Assembly (NCBI GenBank): GCA_018389105.1
Contig: JACATO010000998.1
Location: 744,001 to 808,000, forward strand
Reading direction: 5' to 3'
DNA: 64,000 nucleotides
Source: Nautilus pompilius
Taxonomy: Eukaryota; Mollusca; Cephalopoda; Nautilida; Nautilidae
A program made the translations under genes and the position numbers. The notes under the pieces were generated by a model. That model made no database searches, was not told the DNA's origin, and was given only the letters and a program-made list of their open reading frames with translations. This document shows positions 49,001 to 61,000 of the stretch, one piece after another. Numbering within the stretch: position 1 is the first letter of the stretch; every line of letters starts with the position of its first letter.

Positions 49001-52000
49001 TTTTCTAAAACTGTTCAAACTCATGATGACGACACTCAAACTAAATTTTCATTCTGAACGATCTCAAATTAAGCTAAGTAAATTTGTCAATGGGTGGTGG
49101 TAAGAAGACAATGACAACTTGTTATTTTACCACTGGTCTTAAAAAACAAACACTGGACAAAACTTTCAAAACGTTATAAGAAGCTGCAGATGACGATGAC
49201 ACAACTCTCTAAAAGCCTACAATTTTTATAACTTACTTTGATATTAAATGATCTTTTCTCTCCTTCATCTGACAAGCACATAAAATACTTGCAGCGTTCC
49301 TTTAGCTGAATAAGATCCTGCCACCATATAGGACTGTATGTTTTTTGGTACCTATAATTTATTTCAATTTACATCAATTTACAAATGTTCAAGAGAGTGC
49401 ACGTAAAAATACAGCAAATTCTAAAAAACAAAGCAACTGCATGACATGGTAGCTTTGAATAAACTAGGCTTGGGTAAGTCCTTTCATAAATAAGAACAGA
49501 AATTATTATTATTATTATTTTTAATGGAACTATTTAAAACATTAAAATCTTGCAAAAATTCTTACCAGTGATGGATGTTCAACTGAAACCTGTCTAGAAA
49601 TCATTACAGCGATGCTTCTTCAGCCAGGTTTTCATTTGAAAATCCCTAATGCTTTCTTTTTTACATTCTTTAATTTGCTATTGATAAAAGAATCTTTAGA
49701 TAAACAATAATCTGTATGAAAGTTAGACTCATTTTTATTTTCTTCAAAATTCAGACCATTGTTTGAGAGAAAATACTGAAAAGAAAGTTAAGAGACGTCT
49801 GCCCTGGTAATCTGATTTGTCGTCAAGATTAAGAGCTAGTTCTTCACAACTTCCTGAATGATATTTTCAGTCAAGTTTTCCTAAATTCAAAATGTACTTA
49901 TTAAAATCTTAAATGTGTGGGACAGTTAGATCTACAATAAATAAAATAACATGCATTTGCTGTGTAATTTGAAATAATACAAACAACAAACAATAACCTG
50001 TTACAGCATATTTCACGGTGATATATTAATTTAAAACAACAGGAATACTTGTTTTTCAAACTATCATCTCACCTTAAAGCAGATAATTAAGGAGGAAACA
50101 GAATAACCCAGACCCCATTTCATTGATAAATTATAGTGTAATTAGTTTCTTTCTTCATTATACACAAGATGGTGCTTAATGTGTATATTAAGTTACAAAA
50201 AAGTTCAATGCCAGCAAACTAACAAATAGGAAATCTTGCATACATACTCAAGTTCTGCAGGACAAATGTAGATTGAGCAGTGATATGCAATGAGCAGGGG
50301 AACATGATAGGACTTTCCCGCCTCAATTCTGCCAAGTTTTGTGTATTCCTTGTCAGCTTGTGCAATATCTGCAAGACCTGGAATAATCTTCATGTCCTGG
50401 GTTTTACAAAACATATCTAATGCCATTGTGAGGTTGTTTTCAAACTGGAAAAAAAAAAACAAACAAAAACAAATAAATATTATTCCTGTGCTACTGTGAC
50501 ATGCTCTGGGAAGTTGCAAGACAAATCTATCAGCCAACACCAGGTCAAGGACGGTAAAGAGTTTACAAATGGAGAAAGATGGAGAAAACCCAGCCAGCCA
50601 GTCTTTGAAACATTTGAGATTATTGATCTTGAGCCCTAAAAGATGAACTGAAATAAATTCTTGAAACCTTTTCAATGTTGCACAACACTGGGTATAATCT
50701 TTAGACAAGAATAAAAACTGTAAGTTATGGATATAACTAAACTTTTGCTGACTTTGTATTCAACTATGTCAAAGCAGTAGAACATGCAAAGTAATCAGAA
50801 GTTATAGAGAACAGTTTATTCCTTAGCCAAATTTCTCACGGATTTCATTAGAATATATTAATAGGGAAATAATTTCATGGTTTATTCCAGCACCCTAAAG
50901 AGTAAAAAGAGGCATGGCATAGCCAGTTCTGGGTGAGACTGCCCCAGCACTTTAGTGATGAAATTGTTTTTAAGGAATGAGGTGACAATCACAGCATGAC
51001 AATGTTGTCCTACCTTGTGCTCATTTTTGCACTTGCAAGAAGTCACCGTTTGTGTGACAAGTGTCTGTGGGCTACCATTGTGGATTTTACCGCCTAACTG
51101 ATGTCAGCTACATTATAACCAACCATGCATTTTGAAATTCATGTGCTGTCAGAGCATATTTTTCATATGTTTCTTGCATTAGATTTGAGACTCGTGAATC
51201 AACATCTAATGGCTGTCTACATTTTGGTCACTCATAATAATTTTATTATAATGTACTCTAAGCTCCAACATCCCTAGTTTTTTTAGCATGTGCGAACTTC
51301 ATGCCACCAAGAAATTATGCTGATAATAATAGAATAATAATAATACAGATTATTTATTACAATCACAACATAAAACATATCAACACAAACGTTCTGAAAC
51401 AACCATAGAAATGTAGTAAATTAATTACTGAAATTTATTGCAGTGAATTAGAGAATTAAAATTAAGTCTTCACTGATATAGTTGGCAACTAGTGTCTTCA
51501 GGCAGTTATTAATGATGTTGTACCTTTTGTTTTGTGACTTTGTGTTCAATCCCATTGCAGCCTACTTGGTCAAAATTTCATTACTGCCTTGGTGTTTCTC
51601 TAGTTTTGTGACAAGCCTACAAATGATGGGTGTGTGATTGCCATTCATAAGCTCAGTGCCAGCCCTCCAGAGAATTGGTTCACAGCAAATTGTCTTGAAC
51701 TCTGCTGTTGATGTTCTACATTTTAATCTCAAATGTAGATTGCCTTTGTCTCCCTCAAGTAACAATGCTGAGCCAAGTGCTCTCAAAATAGGCCAAAAAG
51801 TCTCTTATTCTTTAATCTGTTTTGTTATCGAGAGAGGCCATCAGAGCATTAAACATGTCAATGACATCATTTGGTGGAACAAATGCAAATGCCTGTATAC
51901 TTTTAATCAGTAGAGCATTTTTCAGTTCCATATACCAGGCTCACAGTCCCAGAGACTGAGTATTGCACCACAAACATTGAGCAAAGTGGAAAAAGCATCC

Positions 52001-55000
52001 AGAATTTGTGGTGGTTGGAAAATACTTTCTGATGCTGCTCAGTACTGCTCATTAAAAGTCAATTGTAAATGACTCGGGATTCATGTTTCTAACGTTCTTC
52101 ATGTAACTGAATATGACATTGTATGCGTTCTTGTTTTAGTTCTTTGTTATACAATACACCAAGGGCAGAGTGCGGGTTTCGTCAGTAATAACATGGACAG
52201 TGTATAGTTGGGTTCCTAAAGGTGAATTGTTGAATGTGCCATTGCATATCTAGTGTGGCTTGGTGGACAAGAGGTCTAGATTTTAGATGTTGCTAGTATG
52301 ACCACTTGCTCATTTTCAAATGCCACAAATGGTTCCCTCTGGTCGTGAGTTTTAGGTCTTCGCTTATATTGTCACTATCAGGAGTTGTCCTCTACCGTCT
52401 AATCATTCATACCAATGTTTCCTTTTTAGGGAACAAGCAAACTGTGCTCAGAAGGAAATTTGCTGTACAATTGTGTATGCTGCTGCTACTAGCTTCCTCA
52501 GATTGTCCAGCTCTTTGCTTCATTTCATGTACAGATTTTAGAGTAAAATGCATACAGTATCTGGTGGATTGTGTATTCCAATGGAGTACCCTGGATGGCA
52601 TCACAAATTGTCTTCAGCCTCCTGCTGCAGCCTTTTAGATTTTCACATCTCCAATAAGTTTGCTAGTCTCTTTCTTGGCCAATAACATAGTTATAGCCTT
52701 CATAGAGGTTCCTGCCACCTTTTTTGGCCTCAACAAACTCCATACTTTTGTTGTCATGCTGACCCACTTGGAAAGCAGTGGACTCTGGATGCAGATGAAT
52801 TTATATGCGAGCCAGCAAGCAGCGGTCAAGGTGAGCCAAGCAGACAAAAAACTATCAATATGGGTGATGTCATTATTTCATCAGCTAGTCTCTGAATGGC
52901 TCGGGACTACGTTACTATTACAACAGCTTGATGGCATTGCAACGGTGTCATGATACTATACATTAACACATTGTCATGCTGATCTATCAGCTTTAAACTC
53001 CAATGATGGGCTATTATTATTTTTAGTAGACATAGTGGAGACTGCCTGTATTTAGTCTTTTTTGTCTGTTTGTATGAATGTATGAATGAAAGTAAAATGG
53101 AAAATTGAAATGTTTTTTTAAAATATCCTATTTAAAATATTTGACAAAAATATTTCACCCAGAAAATGTATAAAATATGATTTTCTGTCAATTTCATCTG
53201 TTTTTCAGCATAGCATCCAGGTGGCATAAGGTCCGGTTACTGTTTTTTTTTGTGCCTAGTATATTGACTTTTTATTAAATATAATAGATTACCTTAAGTG
53301 GAGATGAAATCTTGATCATTTTCCTTCCATGGTGCATATCAATGTCCAGTAGAATGCAATATTTAGTGCCATTCTTCAACAATAAAAAAGAAGAAAATTA
53401 TTTCCACAAAAAAATCCAGGACCATCCATATATTTCAAGATCGATTTTGGCCATTATCCTGAATATTTTTAATAAGCCTATAGATCATTAGAATGATCAT
53501 CAAGATGATATGGAAAATCAAGCAATGACCGATTTGTATTACGAAATGCTTTTGTTAATACACTGTGAACTGAGATATGTATTTGAATTTTTATAAAGCA
53601 CAATCAATGATAGAAGATGAATTAATCTTAGGAAAGAAAAACAAAAGAAAGTAGATATAAGAAAAAAATAATTATGTAAACTATCACACTGAACCCAATA
53701 AAATTTCTGCGAGGAACAGGACGACAACATGATCAGGCAAGATACTAATAATTTTTGGCAGCTAGTGACTTTATAATTTTTTGGTTAGGTTTCAATGTTG
53801 GATGAATTAAAATCAAAAACAGGCAGAGTACCCTGGACATTACAACTGCATTAATATTTACAATTCAGAGACAGGATTGCATACACATTTAATGCAGAGT
53901 TGGAGTTGCATTGTGGGAATGTTTTCTCAATTATCACCAAACAGAAACTTGTTTCATTCCACTTTCTGCCCCCCCCCCACCATTTCAAGGAAGAAACAGC
54001 TGTCACATTTTAACAGAACCATTTGTTAAGACTAATTTTGAATACTGATGCAATTTGAATCGCCTCCATCCTTCATTGAAAACCAACTCACAAAATGTAA
54101 GTATATAGACAACTCACAATGATCTAGAAGACATGCAGTAATGGATGAGGGTGTTACATCTGATTATTGTTTATAACATATCCTATATATTTTGACCATT
54201 TCTTCTCTCTCTCTCTTTTTTTTTTAGAGACTTTCAGAATAGCTAATAAATATGGAAAAAAAAATGTTACTGGTGTATCCATGAAGCACATCCATATAAT
54301 GTTAATTAAAATCTCAGTTAAATGATTGTGACCTTAACTGGAAATTAGTTATCAGGGTTTTAAAGAAACAAGATGCTGGTGCTGGTAACAGTGAGATGTT
54401 TTTTTACATACACAGTTTATTTATACACAACAAATCAAGTAACATTACGGATATTCCCAGGAAAAAAGTGCAATTATCTGTTGTAAATGGTCAGTGAAGA
54501 ACCCTTTTATCATTCTCTCAATTAAAAAAAAAAAATCTGCATTTAAAAAAATGGACATTTATTAATGAAATCCAAGAGATGTCATGTGTTTAAAATAAAA
54601 TCTGAATAAATATGGAGTCTTTCTGCATCTGTCTGTCTGTCTGTCTCTCTGTGTCTGTGTGTTTTTTTGGTTGTTAGGAGGAGAGAATGGGTTTATCAAA
54701 CTTGGAAATTCTTTGTACAGTTACCCTGAAAGAGCCAACAAATATTACACCTATCAAACTGTATCCAGATTGGTTGGTACCAGGCATTCCAAACCACTTC
54801 ATGGACAAATATTGTATTGCTAAAGAAACCGATAACATGCACAGGTGTGGAAGTTTGTGCAATAAGACCTTCATGCATCCAAATGTGCATTGATTGAAAT
54901 AAGAATTTAAAAAATATAAAAGCAGACATGTAGTTTTGTAAGCAAGCTAATTTGGAATAAGGCCTTGATGTGTTCAGATGCAGAGACTGATTAAGTAAAT

Positions 55001-58000
55001 GTTTTTAGATAAGGCAAAAACTTTTAGAATTCACATAAGATCCTTTTTTCAGCACAAGGTAAACTACAATCATCAAATGATAATCCTGGTCGATTATGAA
55101 GCTCCAAACATCACAGGAAAAAAAACCACTCCAAAGAGCCCATAGCAGGATGAAGTATCACTGGAAAAGTTTACTTAAATCATCAGACAAAAAAATTGAA
55201 ACTGCTGAGAATACATGATAAGAATCCTGTAGAGAAGTATCAGTACTTCATGCCAACTACTTTTAGAATTATTTAATGTTAATCACTGCATTCATAAATT
55301 CAAAATATTAATTCCATCATTATAACAAATTGAGTTAGATCGCAATTTCACTCTTAATTTAAAAAAAAAATTATTTATCAGGGTTGTACAGTAAACTGTT
55401 AAATTCTTGATAGAATTGATTATTTTCGTATTTTGTTATGTTCAGAGTAGATGGTTTGAGTGATATAACTATAATGCTGTAAAAATACATTTTATAAATA
55501 AATAAACAACATTATTTAATAAAAAATCATTAAAAATATAAAGCAGAAAATAATTCAGGGATTCCTAACATAGATTTATCAATCAATAAATCAAATAAAA
55601 TGAGATAAACATTTACACAAGTGTCAAAACTTTCTCTTCAATAAACCTCTTTAGTGACATCAAACAAATTTTACTTTTTTCTTTTCATTATAATAGTGAA
55701 TGGACTAGGTCCAATTTAGGGTCTAACCGGAAGTTCTTATAGGGTGATACTGGACCAAAGTTAAAACCTGATCTGTTCTGTTCATATTTTGCAGGCATAC
55801 TTTAAATCAGAATTATTGTAATGTTTAGCCTAACTTAACTCTGACAGGGTAAATAAGTTTGCTTTTAAACAGCTGCCATGATAATTCTGTCATCATCACT
55901 ATTCTACATCTTACTATTCTTGATAATTTACCAATCCAAAAACGTAGTTAATTATCTATGAAGAAAAGAATTCTCTCCATCTCAGCTAAATAACTAAGTA
56001 ATTAAGGAACTGAGTTTATCATCTGCTTTTGGCATTTTTGAAAGATCCAGCTTTGGTTTATTATTTCATTTTCACACCTTATAAAATCCCTATAGATTGC
56101 ACGTCTCTCTCTCCATCCGCATGAGTTCGGGCATGCAAGGGTTATTTGCATTCTGATTCCTACATGATTCAGTAACATGACCACTCATTCCTCTTGTGCA
56201 CATTTTCATAATTATTATTCAAGCACTTGAAGACATTTTGTGGATAGTCATACTTTTGAACTGATCCATTAGGACCATTGTGCCTTGCTTGTTTTATTTT
56301 TCCAATTGTTTTGGAGTTTAGATGCACAGTAAAGTCTCACTTAACACGATTAATGCATTTCTGAAAAGCACTGTGTTAAGTGAAATATAATTTCCAATAG
56401 GAATTCATGTGAATGGGTAGTGGTGTGTGCAGGTGATTGAAAAGAGAGAAAAAGAAATGATGAGTAACTATCATGAGTGTACAAGTTTTGTTGTAGCTCA
56501 TGCAGAGGACTAGTCACGCTAACCTGATATCTGCTCATGTGGTACTGAGTGCATCAAGGACAACCTACACACTGGCCACAAAGCGATAGGATAGATGATG
56601 CTTTTTTAATGTGATAGAATACACACACATGAATGCACATTTTAAGGCCTTTTTAGAGCGATCATAAATATGATAGACAAGTTATACATAGACTCACGCA
56701 TATGATGGTAGTACGTGTATGTTAGAGAGAGAGAGAGCAAAAGTGTAAACAAGGTTGCATAACACCCAGCTCTGGTATAGATACGCATAATGAAATAGTC
56801 CCTGGCACGAGCTACAATGATACACTGTACATTATATTACATTTTAAAGACAAACTGAAATTATAAAAAAGAAATAAATTTATTTTATTTACCACAAAAT
56901 CCATGTACTTAGAGATAGGTGAGGGTGAGAGTTTACATCGTCTTTACTCATTGTCAACAACATTGACAGGGATATCAATTTTGGCATCATCTGTCCCTGC
57001 CATTGAGGTTGACGGAAAAGCAAGATCAGGAATTGTTCGTTTTTTCTTAAAATGTTCAAATGAAAGTTGCTCTAACTTTGGCATTTTTTCTTTATACAAT
57101 TGACGATAACAGAAGACTTTGTGGTTAAGAGATTTAGCAACACTAGCACTCCTCTGGGAATCAGGATCGTCCTCTTCAAAAATATTTATTACTTCACCCA
57201 ATAAACTAAAAGCTTTGAGTAGTCTCTTCCTTGTTAATATGTGCGTCGGTTCTTCAGATTCATTGTTGCTATCAGCTTAATTTGCTGCTTCTAGCCGTAA
57301 AAGTTCTTCATTCGAAAATTCTTTGTGCAAATCTAGTAGCTCTGTCACACCGTTCTCCTCCACCTCATTAAAGCCCGCTTGTTTGGCTAAATCAACAATT
57401 TCAACCTTAATGTTGGCAACATTTTCGTCGACCTTCAATGTTATCTACACATTCCCACTATAATTTATGCCAAACAGCATTCACACATGAAAGTTTCACA
57501 GCTTGTCATGCCTCACTGATGATATCAATCACATTTTTCATATCGAAATTACAGCAAAACTGTTTGATTGTTGGTTTTCCTTCAGCGTCAGTGTCGTAAA
57601 TCAACTTATCAAATGTGCACCATAAACAATACACTTTAAAAGCTGCAATGGCACCTTAGTCCATAGGCTAGTTATCGAGGTTGCACGAGGTCTGTCGAAA
57701 AATTATCTAGCCTTAGGCTGGGAAAAAAAATTACGTACTTGGTGGGGTTCAATTGCTAATCCCCATTGAAGTAGGCCCCTTGTGCCTCCACACACTTAGC
57801 CCAGCGATCCTTCCACTGTTCGAAGCATATCTGGAATGCTTCCGGAATGGCTCTCAGTTCTGCCGTTGCATTCTGCATGATGTCCTCTCAGCTCTGTCGT
57901 CACGGCTCTCAAACGGGAGCCTTTCAGTGGCATCTTCATTTTTGGGAACAACCAGAAGTCAGGAGCCATGTCTGGAGAGTAGGGAGCCTGGCGAATGAGT

Positions 58001-61000
58001 GAAATGCCTTTCTTTGCCAAGAAATCTTGGATCAGCTGCGATGAATGAGCCGGGGCGTTGTCATGATGCAGCTGCCAGTTTTGAGGGGCCCACAGATCCG
58101 GTCTCTTGTGCCAAACTGCATCACAAAGACATCAGAGGACTTCCTGATAGTACTCCTTTGTAACTGTTTGTCCTTCTGGTGTGTATTTGTGATGCACAAT
58201 GCCTCTGTAGTTGAAGAAAACAGTCAGCATCACCTTGATTTTGCTGCGGACCTGACGTTGGGTGCTTCCACTGTGATGACTGAGCTTTGGTTTCCGGGTC
58301 GTACCTGTACACCCACGTCTCATCTCCAATTATCACGGTATTCTGGAACTCAGGATCCTCCCTGTTGGCAGTATCCAGCAGGTCCTGCACAACCTCAAGA
58401 CGAAGTTGTTGTTGTTCCTGAGAAAGCAGCTTGGGCACAAATTTCGCTGCCACTCTGTGCAAGCCCAAATCCTCCTTTAAAATTGCATGTGCAGAATCTT
58501 TACTGATCCCAACCTCGTCACCAATTTCACGCACCATCAAACAATGATCCTCCATTATCAAGGTCCGCACTTTCTTGATAACTACATTGCAGCTTGTTGA
58601 TGGCCTCCCAGAATGCTGGTCACTCTCCACCGATGTGCGGCCATCTTTGAACCTGTTGTACCATTCTTTTATTTGGGTAACACCCATGGCATTGCCACTG
58701 AAAGCCTGTTGAATTTTGCAAATTGTTTCCGCTTGGGTATCTCCAAGCTTTTGGCAAAACTTGATGCAAGATCGTTGCTCCACATGTTCCGTCATCACGG
58801 GCAAAATGAAAATGCGACGAGTAAGTAGTACAGCACCTCACACGATGGCTGCCTGACAGCAACTGATGCATCCAGCAAGCCGGCCAAAAACCACGCATGT
58901 GCATGAAGGCATGCAGTTCCACCACGCACACATTTGTCTCTCTAACATCATTACTTCCCACGGGAAAAAATAAAGTTGGATACTTTTTCGACAGACCTCG
59001 TATTCAGGGGTAGGAATAGCACTTTTGTATTCTGATAGATCCACACGGTTTGGTGGATGGCTGGGGAGTTTTGTCTATTATGAGTATCACTTTGAATCCT
59101 ATACTCTCACGTTCACAAAACTCTTTATAGACAGACTTTATAATATTCCAGGAAAATGCTGGATATAATCCAACCCTTTTTGTTTGCAAGCCAATAAACA
59201 GGAAGCTGTTCCTTTGAATATCTTTTCAAAGCTCTAGGGGTCCATGCACAATACATCATTAAAAGTTTAAGTTTTAAGTCTCCTTTAGAAGAGATCATCA
59301 ATGTTTCGTAGCTTTAAAACTGGGGGCATTTTTTTTTGTCTTTGGAAATGTAAGTTCTGTTTGGCATCTTCTTCCAAAATAATCCAGTTTCATCTACATT
59401 GACCACCTGCTTAGGGCTATAACCACCACCAGCTATAATTTGTACCAGCAAACTACAGAAACTTTCTGCTGCATTTTTATCGGCCATGGCTGCTTCTCCC
59501 ATCACTTTTAGGTTGTGTAGATTAAATGGCTTCTTAAAACGGAAAAACCATCCCTGACTCGTGTGGAAAGGTTTCACATCACTTTCTCCAATGATTCATG
59601 CAAACTCAATGCTTTACACTTTATAACATGCAGATCAACAGAACGTTTTGCTTCATTTGATGCTTGATCCAAGTACCCAAGAACCTTTCCATAATGTCAG
59701 GCCTACCATGACTAATTTTGGTGGCGCTCACTGATGTAGCATGTAGACCACTCACTTTTATCTTATCCGCATTTGAAATGGATAGTCCAGCATGTTGCTT
59801 CGTTCAGTCCCATCGCGTGTGAAATATCCATTAGTCTTTCTCACCTTTCTCAAATAGTTCAATGACTTTTTCATTTCATTTTTGTTGCTGAAGCACTAAT
59901 ATTCTCACTTTTTCTTTTTGGACCCACTGTTATTAAGGGATAAAAACACAATTTGATAAGTGATGGTTCACTAGCTATCGCGGAAGAATATCAAACACCA
60001 TCCCTCTCGAGAATTACTTCTTGTGGCGGATCGTGTTATAATGAAACATTGCCATGTAAAGTGAATTTTACTCACTACTTTATAAATCGTGTAAAGCGAA
60101 TTAGTGTTAAGTGAGACTTTACTGTAGCAACTTCCAGACCTCAGCTTTGTTTACACTGACAAAGGAATTTTTTTTTTGTTATTGCTTACATTTTTTGACT
60201 CTGCATTAACTTTCTGTTGCCCAAATCAGCTCTTAAGACAGATGCTGAAAAATTGGTTTGCCTACCCTTTGCATTAATTAAATGCCCATGTCTGTATTTC
60301 CTTTTGGGTTAGGGTTAGGAATTACTCACAAGCTTGGAGCAAGATTAGTAGAGTATATTATCTACTAATTTGGCCAAACACATCTGGAATTTAAGACTAA
60401 TGAGACAGTTTTTCATGAATGTGCTTCACAGTTGGATCATTTAATATTTGCCAATGTGCTATTTACCATTAAATCATTTCTTTTACCAGAATATACCTCA
60501 ATTTAACCTTTTTAGGACTCCACAGGTTACAATAACCTTTTGTTGACTTGTGGGTTATGTAAAATATTCATATTATTCTATGCTCTCTACTGTACTGAAT
60601 GTTGAAATAGTTGTGTTTTTTTGAGATTTTCGGATCATTTTTAATGTAACTTGGTGTTTGAAAATTCACTTGTTGCAGAAGTCACCCTGATTTTCTTTAT
60701 CTGGGTGCAAAGTCTGTGACATTACCAGAGAACCCATGGTATTATTATACCAAACATTCTACATTGCCCAAATGAAAGAAAATAAGCTGTTTCAGCTGTA
60801 TCCAAGTAACCTATTAAGATTTCAGCATATTCTGTGCCTGAAATACTTTTAATATCACAATGGTTAATAAAAACAATAACAATTACAAAGTAAACTATCT
60901 CTAAAACCACCAAAATATAGCAAACCCATCACATTATAGCACCTGTCTACAGTCTTAGGTATTGTTAGTCATATATAATTGCAAGATGTACACACACACA

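Larger units (their letters stand above)
56327..60124 (-). mobile_element. pogo/Tigger element, interrupted by a mariner
   Basis: The ends are CAGTAAAGTCTCACTTAACA on the left and its inverse TGTTAAGTGAGACTTTACTG on the right. The right end is followed by TA; the left flank is CA, one change from TA. Minus-strand frames give [20 protein letters not shown], then [20 protein letters not shown] (first catalytic Asp in [13 protein letters not shown]) and [10 protein letters not shown], then [12 protein letters not shown]. After the mariner comes a degraded [13 protein letters not shown], the end of the DDE core. Stops and frameshifts are frequent. Without the 1.3-kb insert the element is about 2.5 kb, a normal Tigger length. 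Confidence 0.85.

Noticed and set aside
54674..54929. Overlapping frames on both strands next to a CTGT repeat
   Set aside because: No family signature on either strand; typical of chance overlap.
60310..60325. gggttagggttagg, telomere-like
   Set aside because: Only about two units in unique intronic sequence; chance occurrence.
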